Positions 34,350 through 43,826 of a DNA stretch of 57,979 bases are shown in pieces. Source of the DNA: Phenylobacterium sp. Its GTDB lineage: Bacteria; Pseudomonadota; Alphaproteobacteria; Caulobacterales; Caulobacteraceae. The notes below the pieces were generated by a model that was given only the letters and a program-made list of their open reading frames with translations, ran no database searches and was not told where the DNA came from. Location: NCBI RefSeq assembly GCF_030697925.1, contig NZ_JAUYOJ010000102.1:1-57979 (forward strand). Reading direction: 5' to 3'. The translations under genes were made by a program, and so were the position numbers. Within the stretch, counting starts at the first letter, position 1, and each line of letters begins with the position of its first letter.

Positions 34350-35708
34350 ATGCAGGACGCCATGGAGGACTTCTTCCGGGCCCTGCGCGCGGCGGATGTG
34401 AAGGTCTCGCCGGCCGAGGCCATCGACGCCCACCGCACGGTGGCGACGGTAGGCTTTTCCGACCGCGAGCTGTTCAAGGATGCGCTCTGCGCGACGCTGG
34501 CCAAGACCGCCGACGAGGTGGTCCGGTTCGACGACGTGTTCGACACCTTCTTCGCGCGCGACGCCCTGACGCCGGCCCAGCCGCCGCCGGACCATGGCGA
34601 CGGCGACCCGATGGAAGGCCTGCCGCCGGAGGCTGCGGAGTCCGAGCTGACCCGCATGATCATGCAGGGCGACGCCACGGGCCTGGCCCAGGCCATGGAA
34701 GAGGCCGCCGAACGCGCCCAGGTCTCGCAGATCCGGCTGACCACCCAGCGCTCGCGGATGAGCCGGCGGCTGCTGGAGGAGATGGGCCTGGCCGAGATCG
34801 AGGCGATCATCTCCGCCGCCAGGCGCCTCGAAGGCGGCGGCGACGCGGCCGACCGGTTGGAGGCCGGCAAGCGCCGGCTGGCCGCCGAGGCGACCCGCTA
34901 CGTGGAGCGACAGCACGATCTCTACGCCTCGGGTTCCGGCAAGTTGCTGCGCGAGGAGCTGCTGGCGCGGAAGGCCCTGAACGCCGAGGGCGGCATCGAC
35001 CCGATCGACCAGGCGATGATGCAGGCCCTGGTCAGGAAGATGGCCAAGCGCCTGGCCGATCGCTATTCGCGCCGCCGCAACCGGGCTCGCAAGGGCCACA
35101 TGGACATCCGCAAGACCCTGCGGAAATCCATGCCCTATGGCGGCATGCCCTTCGAGATCCTCTGGAAGACCGAGAAGATCGACAAGCCGTCGATCGTCTG
35201 CATTTGCGACGTGTCCAAGTCGGTGGCGGCGGCGGCCCAGTTCCTGCTGAGCTTCCTCTATTCGCTGAACGAGGTGGTCGACCGGCTGGAGGCCTACGCC
35301 TTTTCTGGACGCCTGATCAGCGTCAACGACATCCTCGACGACGAGCATGTGGACCAGGCGATCTTCCAGGTCCTGCGTAAGATCGGCTTCCAGCAGACCG
35401 ACTACGGCAAGTCGCTGGAAGACTTCTGCGAGAACCACCTGGATCATGTGGACCGCCACACCACGGTGATCTTCCTGGGCGACGGCCGGTCCAACTACGC
35501 CGACCCGCGCATGGACCTGATGGCCACGATCCACAAGCGCGCCCGCTCGGTGATCTGGCTCAATCCCGAGCCGGAGAGCTACTGGAGCCAGGGCGATAGC
35601 GTCATGCACCGCTACGAGCGCTTCTGCCACGTGGCCAAGACCTGCAACACGCTGGGCCAACTGGAACGGATCATCGAGGACGTGCTGCGGACCTATGTGC
35701 CGCACTGA
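34350..35708 (+). CDS. VWA-domain protein, CoxE-like
   Basis: A 452-residue protein with a C-terminal von Willebrand factor A domain of the CoxE type. The metal-ion-dependent adhesion site is CDVSKSVAAAA, with later FLGDGRSNYADPRMD. The N-terminal half is helical, with an Arg-rich stretch SRRRNRARKGHMDIRKTLRK before the VWA domain. It forms a MoxR/VWA pair with the ATPase encoded 4 bases upstream. The substrate complex is unknown. Confidence 0.88.
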   Translation: MQDAMEDFFRALRAADVKVSPAEAIDAHRTVATVGFSDRELFKDALCATLAKTADEVVRFDDVFDTFFARDALTPAQPPPDHGDGDPMEGLPPEAAESELTRMIMQGDATGLAQAMEEAAERAQVSQIRLTTQRSRMSRRLLEEMGLAEIEAIISAARRLEGGGDAADRLEAGKRRLAAEATRYVERQHDLYASGSGKLLREELLARKALNAEGGIDPIDQAMMQALVRKMAKRLADRYSRRRNRARKGHMDIRKTLRKSMPYGGMPFEILWKTEKIDKPSIVCICDVSKSVAAAAQFLLSFLYSLNEVVDRLEAYAFSGRLISVNDILDDEHVDQAIFQVLRKIGFQQTDYGKSLEDFCENHLDHVDRHTTVIFLGDGRSNYADPRMDLMATIHKRARSVIWLNPEPESYWSQGDSVMHRYERFCHVAKTCNTLGQLERIIEDVLRTYVPH

Positions 35709-35739
35709 AGATCCTTGCTTTTCGCCGCTTTCACACCCA

Positions 35740-35778
35740 TCCTACAAAACGCCGATTGAAGTCCGGCGTTTTGCAGGA
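35740..35778. promoter_or_regulatory. Large inverted repeat covering the antitoxin SD region
   Basis: TCCTACAAAACGCCG (35740-35754) and CGGCGTTTTGCAGGA (35764-35778) are 15-base arms with one mismatch around a 9-base spacer. The right arm includes the AGGA Shine-Dalgarno of the antitoxin gene at 35786. It is probably the autoregulatory operator of the Xre antitoxin; as RNA it could hide the SD, and it could also end the upstream transcript. Confidence 0.6.
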
Positions 35779-35785
35779 ACCCCTG

Positions 35786-36217
35786 ATGGCCGCTGTCGCT
35801 AAGATCCAGGAACTGCTCGGCGGCGAGGGTGTCACCGGTCCGCTGCGCAGCGACCTCGATGTGGTGCGCCTGGTTCGCCGGGGCGTCCCGACAGAGGCGG
35901 TCGACCGTTTCCTAGAACTCTCCCAGCTGAGCTTCAGCTCCATAGAGGCCCATGTGCTGCCGCGCCGGACGTTCAAGCGGCGGCAAGACGCGGCCCAGCC
36001 GCTCGACCCCGCCGAGTCGGACCGCTTGCTGCGGCTGGTCCGGCTGGTGGCCTCGGCCGAGGAAACCTTCGGCGATCCGCGGAAGGCGCTGGCCTGGCTC
36101 GCCCGCGAAAACCGCGTCCTGGACGGCCAGCCGCCGCTGTCGCTGGCCGACACCGATCTCGGCGCCCGTAGCGTAGAGACCCTGCTGGGGCAGATCGCCC
36201 ACGGCCTGGCGGCTTGA
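35786..36217 (+). CDS. Xre/MbcA/ParS-type antitoxin of a RES toxin
   Basis: A 143-residue antitoxin. An N-terminal helical DNA-binding region (VVRLVRRGVPTEAVDRFLEL, LPRRTFKRRQD) leads to the MbcA/ParS/Xre toxin-binding domain, with SDRLLRLVRLVASAEETFG, KALAWLARENRVLDGQPP and GARSVETLLGQIAHGL. ATG at 35786 follows AGGAACCCCTG. It binds and neutralises the RES toxin encoded next and normally represses its own operon. Stop overlaps the toxin start (TTGA). Confidence 0.9.
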   Translation: MAAVAKIQELLGGEGVTGPLRSDLDVVRLVRRGVPTEAVDRFLELSQLSFSSIEAHVLPRRTFKRRQDAAQPLDPAESDRLLRLVRLVASAEETFGDPRKALAWLARENRVLDGQPPLSLADTDLGARSVETLLGQIAHGLAA

Positions 36218-36657
36218 TCGTCCACCGCCTGGCCAAGGCCGCCTTCACGGCCCTCGACGGCGAAGGCGCGCGCCTATTCGGTGGCAGATGGAACAGTCCC
36301 GGGCGGCCGATGATCTACGCGGCGGCCAGTCCCAGCCTCGCGGTCCTCGAGGTGTTGGTCCACCTCGACCTGCCGCCCGAACTGATGCCGGACGACTACC
36401 GCCTGCTGTCGCTCGAACTCCCCGACCCCGGCCCGATCGAGCACATCGAGCAAACACCGGAGGATGATGGCGCGCGCCTGGCCATCGGCGACCGCTTCCT
36501 GACGGATATGGCGAGCTTGGCGCTCACCGTACCGAGCGTGGTGGTGCCTCAGGAACGAAACACGCTGATCAATCCCCGGCATCCGGCGGCGGTCGGCCTT
36601 CGCCTGGTGTCCAACGAGCCTTTCAGCCTCGACGCCAGGCTGTTGGGACGGAACTGA
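36214..36657 (+). CDS. RES-domain toxin (NAD-consuming)
   Basis: A 147-residue RES toxin. Characteristic motifs are FGGRWNSPGRPMIYAA near residue 22, SLAVLEVLVHLDLP, and VVVPQERNTLINPRHP. Related toxins degrade NAD+ (phosphorylase or ADP-ribosyl transfer) and stop growth. The TTG start at 36214 overlaps the antitoxin stop, keeping toxin synthesis low and coupled. The RES family's conserved Arg, Tyr and Glu appear to be kept. Confidence 0.9.
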   Translation: MIVHRLAKAAFTALDGEGARLFGGRWNSPGRPMIYAAASPSLAVLEVLVHLDLPPELMPDDYRLLSLELPDPGPIEHIEQTPEDDGARLAIGDRFLTDMASLALTVPSVVVPQERNTLINPRHPAAVGLRLVSNEPFSLDARLLGRN

Positions 36658-36669
36658 CCGTCACCAGCC

Positions 36670-39600
36670 TCACCAGCTGTCGATCCAGCGCAGCTTCTTT
36701 TCGGTCCGCGCCGGGACCGGCGGCAGGGCCTTCAGGCCCGAGACGATCCAGCGGCGGGTGTCGGCGGGGTCGATGACGTCGTCGAGGGCTGGGCTGGTGG
36801 CCTGGGACATGGCCTTGCCGCGGGCATAGGCGGCGGCGACCATCTCGTCGAACTTGGCCTTGCGGGCGGCCGGATCGGCGATGGCCGCCAGTTCGTTGCG
36901 GTAGCCGAGCTTGACCGAGCCCTCCAGACCCATGCCGCCGAACTCGCCGGTGGGCCAGGCGACGCAGAACATCGCAGCCTGGTAGCTGCCGCCGGTCATG
37001 GCGATGGCGCCCAGGCCGTAGCTCTTTCGCAGGATCACCGAGAACAGCGGCACCGTCAGGTTGGCCCCGATGACGAACAGCCGCGAGCAGTGGCGGATCA
37101 GGCCAGTCTTCTCGGCTTCGGGCCCCACCATGTTGCCCGGCGTGTCCGACAGGGACAGGACCGGGATGTCGAAGGCCTCGCAGAGCTGCAAGAAGCGCGC
37201 GGCCTTGTCCGAGGCGTCGGAATCGATGGCGCCGCCGATATGGTGCGGATTGTTGGCGAAGACGCCGACCGGGCGGCCCTCGATGCGGATGAAGGCGGTG
37301 ACCATGGCCAGGCCGAACTTGGGCCGCAGCTCCAGCACCGATCCGGTGTCGGCGATCAGCTCGATGACCTTGCGGATGTCGTAGACCCGCAGACGGTTCT
37401 CCGGGATCGAGCGGCGTAGCAGGCGCTGGTCGGCGCACGACCACTCGGCAAGCGGCCCCTGGAAATAGGAGATGTACTGCTTGGCCAGCCGCACGGCGTC
37501 GGCCTCGTCCTCGGCCAGGACGTCGATCGTGCCGTTGGCCTGCATGACCTTGATCGGGCCGATCTCCTCGGGCCGGAAGACGCCGAGGCCGCCGCCCTCC
37601 ACCATGGCCGGGCCGCCCATGCCCAGGGCCGAGTCCTTGGTGGCGATGATCACGTCGCAGCAGCCGAGGATGGCGGCGTTGCCGGCGAAGCAGCGGCCCG
37701 AACTGATCCCGACCAGCGGCACGGCGCCGGAGAGCCGGCCCCAGAACTCGAAGCCGCGGACGAAGCCGCCGCCCTCGGTGTCGCCCGGCCGGCCGCCGCC
37801 GCCCTCGGTGAAGAACACCGTCGGCACGCGCCAGCGCAGGGCGATCTCGCTCATCCGGTCGAGCTTCTCGTGATTGTGCCCGCCCTGGGTGCCGGCCAGC
37901 ACCGTGTAGTCATAGGCCATGACCGCGACCCGGGCCCTGTCCTCGGCGAACATCGCGCCATTGACCGAGCCCAGCCCCATGATCATGCCGTCGGCCGGGG
38001 TCTGGGCGATCAGCTCGTCCAGGGTGTTGCGGCGGCGGCGCGCGGCCACCACCAGGGAGCCGTATTCGGTGAAGCTGCCGGGATCGAGCAGGTCCTCGAC
38101 GTTCTCCCGCGTGGTCCGCTGCTTGGTCTTCCGCCGCCGGGCGGTGGCCTCGGTGCGGGCGGCGTCCAGGGTCCGCGCGTGGCGGTCCAGCACCTCGGCC
38201 AGGTCGGGGCGGATGAAGTCGAGGTCGATGACCTCCTCCTCCACCCGGCCGCCGCCCTCGATCTGCACCGGCTCCAGGAAGGCCAGGGGATGGTCCTCGA
38301 ACACCGTGTCGCCCTCGGCCACCGTGATCTCGCGCACCACGCCGGAGACCTCGGCGGCGATGACGTGCTCCATCTTCATGGCTTCCATGACGAACAGCGG
38401 CTGGCCGGCCAGGACGGTGTCGCCCACCGCCACCGAGAGGCCGATCACCGTGCCCTGCAGCGGCGCGCGCAGGGCCTGGGTGCCCTCCGGACCTTCCGGC
38501 TCCTCGTCGTCGTCCGGGGCGACCGCTTCGGCCTTACCATGGTGGAGGACCGCCAGGGGATCGCTGGCGTCCACCGCCGCCCCGGCGCGCTTGGCCTGGG
38601 CCGCCCCCGCCGCAGCCTCGAAATAGAGCCTGGGCGCCTCGGCCGCGGCGGCGAGTTCGCCCATGGCTTCTTCGATGAAGCGGGTATGGACCTCGCCCGC
38701 GGCGACCGCGGGGTGCGCCAGCAGGCTTTGCAGGAAGCCGATATTGGTCGCCGACCCGACGATCTTGAATTCCGACAGGGCGCGGCGCGCCTTGGCCACG
38801 GCGACCGGCAGGCCGCCCGACCCGGCATGGACGATCAGCTTGGCCAGCAGGCTGTCGAACCGGGTGCTGGTGCGGTAGCCGGCATAGCCGAACCCGTCGA
38901 CCCGCACTCCGGGCCCCGAGGGCGGCTCGAAGGCGGACAACACCCCGCCCGAGGGCTTGGCCGAGCCATCGGCGGACATGGTCTCGAGATTGACCCGCGC
39001 CTGGACCGCCACGCCACGCGGGTTGGGAACCTGCGCCTGGGTCAGGCCGAGGTCGGCCAGGGAGCGGCCGCCCGCCACTTCGATCTGTATACGGACGAGA
39101 TCGAGGCCGGTGACCTCCTCGGTGACGGTGTGTTCGACCTGCAGGCGCGGATTGGCCTCGATGAAGACGATGCGCTCGCCCTCCACTAGGAACTCCACGG
39201 TGCCGAGATTGCGGTAGCGGGCCGCGCGGCCCAGGACCACGGCGGCCTCGAACAGCCGCTCGCGGGTCTCCATCGGCAGGGTGTCGGCCGGAGCGATCTC
39301 GATGACCTTCTGGCGCTGGCGCTGCAGGCTGCATTCGCGGTCCCAGAGGTGGGAGACCACCTGGCCGTCGCCGACGATCTGCACCTCGATGTGGCGGGCG
39401 CGGGCCATGAAGGCCTCGACATAGAGCGAGCCGTCGCCGAACGCCGCCTGGGCCTCCGAGGCGCAGCGCTCGAAGGCCTCGGCCAGTTCCGCCGCCGATC
39501 GCGCCGGGCGCATGCCCCGCCCACCGCCGCCGGACACGGCCTTGACCATCACCGCCCCGCCCTCGCCCAGGCCGGCCAGGAAGGTCTGGGCCTCGGCCAG

Positions 39601-40011
39601 GCTGGTGGCGCCGGAGGTGCCAGGCAGGATCGGCACGTCGCAGCGCGCCGCGAGCGCCCGGGCGGCGCCCTTGTCGCCGAACAGCTCCAAGGTCTCGGGA
39701 GATGGCCCAATGAAGATCACGCCGGCTTCCGCGCAGGCGCGGGCGAAGGCGGCGTTCTCCGACAGGAAGCCGTAGCCTGGATGAATGGCGTCGCAGCCCG
39801 CCGCCTTGGCCGCCGCCAAGATCTGCGCCCCGTCGAGATAGGCCGCGGGGCCGGAGCCCTTGAGCGCCAGGGCCTCGTCGGTCTTGCGGGTGTGGAGCGA
39901 GGCTGCGTCGTCCTGCGAGTAGACCGCCACCGTGGCGATCCCCATCTCGGCGGCGGTGCGGGCGATCCGGACGGCGATCTCGCCACGATTGGCGATCAGA
40001 AGCTTCTTCAC
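36670..40011 (-). CDS. Single-chain biotin-dependent acyl-CoA carboxylase
   Basis: A 1113-residue fusion with all parts of an acyl-CoA carboxylase: biotin carboxylase (1 to about 450, MKKLLIANRGEIAVRI, HPGYGFLSENAAFA, VSGGGGRGMRPA), biotin carboxyl carrier with the biotinyl Lys in EAMKMEHV (about residue 543), and carboxyltransferase (about 600-1113, GISSGRCFAGNAA, SDTPGNMVGPEAEKTG, GLGAIAMTGGSYQA). The layout matches single-chain long-chain acyl-CoA carboxylases reported from Rhodopseudomonas and mycobacteria rather than split Acc/Pcc enzymes. GTG start at 40011. An inverted repeat 12 bases upstream is a likely operator. Confidence 0.9.
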   Translation of the reverse strand: MKKLLIANRGEIAVRIARTAAEMGIATVAVYSQDDAASLHTRKTDEALALKGSGPAAYLDGAQILAAAKAAGCDAIHPGYGFLSENAAFARACAEAGVIFIGPSPETLELFGDKGAARALAARCDVPILPGTSGATSLAEAQTFLAGLGEGGAVMVKAVSGGGGRGMRPARSAAELAEAFERCASEAQAAFGDGSLYVEAFMARARHIEVQIVGDGQVVSHLWDRECSLQRQRQKVIEIAPADTLPMETRERLFEAAVVLGRAARYRNLGTVEFLVEGERIVFIEANPRLQVEHTVTEEVTGLDLVRIQIEVAGGRSLADLGLTQAQVPNPRGVAVQARVNLETMSADGSAKPSGGVLSAFEPPSGPGVRVDGFGYAGYRTSTRFDSLLAKLIVHAGSGGLPVAVAKARRALSEFKIVGSATNIGFLQSLLAHPAVAAGEVHTRFIEEAMGELAAAAEAPRLYFEAAAGAAQAKRAGAAVDASDPLAVLHHGKAEAVAPDDDEEPEGPEGTQALRAPLQGTVIGLSVAVGDTVLAGQPLFVMEAMKMEHVIAAEVSGVVREITVAEGDTVFEDHPLAFLEPVQIEGGGRVEEEVIDLDFIRPDLAEVLDRHARTLDAARTEATARRRKTKQRTTRENVEDLLDPGSFTEYGSLVVAARRRRNTLDELIAQTPADGMIMGLGSVNGAMFAEDRARVAVMAYDYTVLAGTQGGHNHEKLDRMSEIALRWRVPTVFFTEGGGGRPGDTEGGGFVRGFEFWGRLSGAVPLVGISSGRCFAGNAAILGCCDVIIATKDSALGMGGPAMVEGGGLGVFRPEEIGPIKVMQANGTIDVLAEDEADAVRLAKQYISYFQGPLAEWSCADQRLLRRSIPENRLRVYDIRKVIELIADTGSVLELRPKFGLAMVTAFIRIEGRPVGVFANNPHHIGGAIDSDASDKAARFLQLCEAFDIPVLSLSDTPGNMVGPEAEKTGLIRHCSRLFVIGANLTVPLFSVILRKSYGLGAIAMTGGSYQAAMFCVAWPTGEFGGMGLEGSVKLGYRNELAAIADPAARKAKFDEMVAAAYARGKAMSQATSPALDDVIDPADTRRWIVSGLKALPPVPARTEKKLRWIDSW

Positions 40012-40022
40012 GGATCCATCCC

Positions 40023-40040
40023 ATCAAACGCTTGTTTGAT
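40023..40040. promoter_or_regulatory. Operator-like inverted repeat upstream of carboxylase
   Basis: ATCAAAC (40023-40029) and GTTTGAT (40034-40040) are perfect arms with a 4-base spacer, 12 bases before the carboxylase GTG. The size and CAAAC/GTTTG core suit a TetR-type fatty-acid or acyl-CoA regulator. No TetR gene is in the window. Confidence 0.5.
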
Positions 40041-40080
40041 TGGATACTGCCCGCTCGCATGCGCCTCCGTCTATGGCTCT

Positions 40081-42267
40081 CTAGACGCTCTTGAGCAGCC
40101 CCGTGTCGATGGGCAGCTGGCGGATGCGCTTTCCCGTCGCCGCGAAGATCGCATTGCACAGGGCCGGGATCACCGGCGGCATGGCCGGTTCGCCCAGGCC
40201 GGTCGGCGAGTTGTCCGACTTCACGAAGTGGGTCTCGATCGGCGGCGCGGCGTCGATCCGCATCAACGGATAGTCGTTGAAATTGGCCTGCACGGCCGCG
40301 CCGTTCTCGATGACGATCTGCTGGGTCATGGCCCCGGAGAGCCCGTCCAGGATCGAGCCCTCGATCTGGTTCAACGCCCCGAAGGGGTTGATGATCTGGC
40401 GGCCCACGTCGACGCCCACCCAGACCTTGACCAGCTCGACGGCCCCGTCGCCGGCCACCTTCACCTCCACCACCTCAGCGAAATAGCCCAGGTGGCTGAA
40501 GTGGAAGGCCACGCCCAGGCCCGAGCCCTTGGGCAGCTTGCGGCCCCAGCCCGACTTCTCGGCGACCAGCTTCAGCACCCCGGCCATACGGCCGGCGTCA
40601 TAGGCGTCGCGTCCCAGGGTCCCGACCATGCCCTTGTCGCCCAGCAGCTTCAGGCGGAAGGCCACCGGATCGGCGCCGGCCGCATGGGCCAGTTCGTCGA
40701 TGAAGGACTGCACCACGAAGGCGATGGCGTTGGAGCCCGGGGCCCGAAGGGGCCCGGTCGGTACGCCGCAGGGCATCAGCGACAGGTCGTAGCGATAGTT
40801 GGGCACGAAGCGGGCCGGAAACTCGTGCGCCGCCATGCCGGCCGAGCGGGCGAACTGGCCGTTCTCGCCCAGCGACACGAAATGGTTCTTCCAGCCGACG
40901 ATGTCGCCCTTGGCGTCGACGCCGCCCTGCAGGAAGTGCCAGCCGGCCGGGCGATAGAAGTCGTGGCGCATGTCGTCTTCACGCGTCCACAGGAGCTTGA
41001 CCGGGGCGCCGACCTGCTTGGCGATGAAGGCCGCCTCGACCATGTAGTCGTTGTTTAGCCGTCGCCCGAACCCGCCGCCGCAACGGATCATATGGATGTA
41101 GACGTCGTCATTGGCGACGCCGAGCGCCTTGGCCACCAGCTCGCGGCCGGGCTGCGGGTTCTGGGTCGGCGCCCAGATCTCCACCTTGCCGTCCTTGACC
41201 TGGGCCGTGCAGTTCTGCGGCTCCAGATTGGCGTGGGAGATGAAGGGATAGGCGTAGGCCGCCTCCACCGTCTTGGCCGCGCTCTTCAGGGCGCCGTCGA
41301 CATCGCCGTCATTGCGCTCGGTGCGCAGCGGCGCGCCCTTGGAGAGCTCCACGGCCTTGGCCGCGAATCCCGCCGAGGACTGGCCCGACGTCGGATGCGC
41401 CGCCCACTTGATGTCCAGCTTGTCGCGGCCCTTGCGGGCGGCCCACCAGCTGTCGGCCACCACCGCCACACCGGGCAGCAGACCGTCCAGAGCCGTCCCG
41501 CCCTCGACCACGAAGGCGTGGCGCACGCCCTTGACCGCCTTGGCGGCCTCGAGATTGGCGCTGGCCACCTTGGCGCCGAACACCGGCGCCTTCTCGAAGG
41601 TGGCGAACAGCATGCCCGGCACGACCACGTCGATGCCGAACAGCGGCTTGCCCGTGACGATGGACGGGGTGTCCACCTGGGCGATCGAGCGCCCGATGAT
41701 CTTGTAGTCCCTGGGATCCTTGAGGGTCAGGGTCTTCAGGTCCGGCGCCGGCAGGGTCGCGGCCTTGGCGGCCAGCGAGCCGTAGGTCGCCTTGCGGCCC
41801 GAGGCCCTGTGATGCACCACCCCCGAAGCCGTCGTGCAGTCGGCGGCGGACACGCCCCAACCCTGGGCGGCGGCGGCCACCAGCATGGCGCGGCCCGCTG
41901 CGCCCACCCGGCGCAGTTCGTCCCAGTGCAGCGGCGTCGCGGCGCTGCCGCCGGCGAACTGGCGACCGTAGAGAGCCGGGTCAGAGGGCGCCTGGACGCT
42001 CTTTACCTGACTCCAGTCGACGTCCAGCTCCTCGGCGATGATCATCGGCAGCGAGGTCTTGATGCCCTGCCCGATCTCCGGGTTCTTGGCCATGATCGAC
42101 ACCGCGCCGTCCGGGGCGATGGAGACATAGGTGTTGAGTTTGGCGGTCGCGGCCTGGGCCGCGCCCTTGCCGGCCATGGAAAAGCCCAGCAGCAGCCCGC
42201 CGCCGGCCGCCGCGCCGGTCCTGAGCACGTCGCGCCGCGAGGCGGATAGGAAGGTTCCGTCGGCCAT
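40081..42267 (-). CDS. Molybdopterin-binding oxidoreductase, large subunit (IorB-like)
   Basis: A 728-residue xanthine-oxidase-family large subunit, of the isoquinoline 1-oxidoreductase beta/aldehyde dehydrogenase type. N-terminal Tat signal [19 protein letters not shown] with [11 protein letters not shown] cleavage region. Molybdopterin-binding blocks are seen: [42 protein letters not shown] and [14 protein letters not shown] near the end with the active-site Glu. Expected to be exported folded with its cofactor. Coupled to the iron-sulphur subunit encoded 2 bases upstream. Substrate unknown. Confidence 0.9.
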   Translation of the reverse strand: MADGTFLSASRRDVLRTGAAAGGGLLLGFSMAGKGAAQAATAKLNTYVSIAPDGAVSIMAKNPEIGQGIKTSLPMIIAEELDVDWSQVKSVQAPSDPALYGRQFAGGSAATPLHWDELRRVGAAGRAMLVAAAAQGWGVSAADCTTASGVVHHRASGRKATYGSLAAKAATLPAPDLKTLTLKDPRDYKIIGRSIAQVDTPSIVTGKPLFGIDVVVPGMLFATFEKAPVFGAKVASANLEAAKAVKGVRHAFVVEGGTALDGLLPGVAVVADSWWAARKGRDKLDIKWAAHPTSGQSSAGFAAKAVELSKGAPLRTERNDGDVDGALKSAAKTVEAAYAYPFISHANLEPQNCTAQVKDGKVEIWAPTQNPQPGRELVAKALGVANDDVYIHMIRCGGGFGRRLNNDYMVEAAFIAKQVGAPVKLLWTREDDMRHDFYRPAGWHFLQGGVDAKGDIVGWKNHFVSLGENGQFARSAGMAAHEFPARFVPNYRYDLSLMPCGVPTGPLRAPGSNAIAFVVQSFIDELAHAAGADPVAFRLKLLGDKGMVGTLGRDAYDAGRMAGVLKLVAEKSGWGRKLPKGSGLGVAFHFSHLGYFAEVVEVKVAGDGAVELVKVWVGVDVGRQIINPFGALNQIEGSILDGLSGAMTQQIVIENGAAVQANFNDYPLMRIDAAPPIETHFVKSDNSPTGLGEPAMPPVIPALCNAIFAATGKRIRQLPIDTGLLKSV

Positions 42268-42269
42268 GA

Positions 42270-42737
<468 letters not shown>

Positions 42738-42806
42738 CAAGCGCCCTCCCCTATCTGTTGCTTGAATCCTAGTGGGTCGGCCGGTCCCGCCGCAAGCGGA
42801 GGAATT

Positions 42807-43817
42807 CTAAGGGCGCCCGGCCTTGGACGTCGCCGAAACCTCGGCGACGGCCGCCACGATGGCGTCGGGCTGGTCGAACATCATCATGTGCGATGACTTC
42901 GCCACCGACCGCTGCGCGCCGCGGGTCGAACGCGCGGCCACCTCCTGGTGCAGGGTCGTCCAGAAAGCCCTGACCATCGTCCGTCCGGGTTCTGGCGCGT
43001 CGTCATAGGCCTCGCCCGCCGTCAGCACGATCAGGGGCATGTCGCCGTACGACGCGCGGCCCGCCGCCACCGTCCGCGAGGTGGTGGTCCACAGGCTGTC
43101 GAGTTCGGAGATCTGGGTGCGCCAGTTGGCGGGGTTCACCGCCTCGGCCATGCGTGCATCGGCGACGTCGGCGGCCTGGCCGTCGCGGGGCTTGGGCGTG
43201 CAGCGGGCCAGGGCGCGATCATCGGACGGCAGGGCCCTGCGCTCGGCGGCCTCCAGGCAACGGGCGGCGCGCTGGCGGATGCCGGCCAGGCTGCCGGCGC
43301 CCGCTCCGAAAGCCGCGCCGAACCTCTGCTCCTGGAACTCGACGGAGGTGTCGACCAGCACCATGCCGACCACGTCGCGCGGCCGGCGGTCGGCGAACAG
43401 GCGCGCATAGAGCCCGCCGGCGGAGTGGCCGACCAGGATGAAGGGCCCACGGATCTTGGCGACCCTCAGGGCGTGGTCGAGGTCGCGCGCCGTGGCTGCG
43501 CCGTCGCGCGGGGCGGGCCCTTCATCGCTGAAGCCATAGCCGGCGCGATCGTAGGAACAGACGCGGTTGGTCTTGGCGATCTTCGGCTGGACCTTCCACC
43601 AGGCGAGCGAGGTCGCCGCGAAGCCGCTTTCCAGCAGGACGGTGGGGCCGCCCTTGCCTGAACAGCGCAGGTTCAGCCGCCGCCCGTCGGCCAGCCGCAC
43701 GAGCTGGCCGGGATGGGCCTGCGGGTCGCGCGCCGGGGCGGCGGCCTTGCAACCGGTCACCGCCAGGCTGGCGAGGCCTGCGACAAGGACGAGGATAAGG
43801 CGGGAGCGTGCGGCCAT
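42807..43817 (-). CDS. Lipoprotein alpha/beta hydrolase
   Basis: A 336-residue exported alpha/beta-hydrolase. The lipobox LAVTGC near residue 20 suggests a lipid-anchored protein. LESGFAATSLAWWKVQP and SYDRAGYGFSDEG are the front of the fold; the nucleophile is Ser in VGHSAGG, the acid probably in VLVDTS, and the His in KSSHMMMFDQP. Esterase or amidase activity is likely; substrate unknown. Followed downstream, in opposite order of transcription, by the molybdenum oxidoreductase genes. Confidence 0.86.
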   Translation of the reverse strand: MAARSRLILVLVAGLASLAVTGCKAAAPARDPQAHPGQLVRLADGRRLNLRCSGKGGPTVLLESGFAATSLAWWKVQPKIAKTNRVCSYDRAGYGFSDEGPAPRDGAATARDLDHALRVAKIRGPFILVGHSAGGLYARLFADRRPRDVVGMVLVDTSVEFQEQRFGAAFGAGAGSLAGIRQRAARCLEAAERRALPSDDRALARCTPKPRDGQAADVADARMAEAVNPANWRTQISELDSLWTTTSRTVAAGRASYGDMPLIVLTAGEAYDDAPEPGRTMVRAFWTTLHQEVAARSTRGAQRSVAKSSHMMMFDQPDAIVAAVAEVSATSKAGRP

Positions 43818-43826
43818 CGCGCCAGC

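Noticed and set aside
38534..40159. A 541-codon minus-strand frame overlapping the carboxylase
   Set aside because: Alternate-frame reading of the biotin carboxylase domain, Arg/Gly-rich, no motif.
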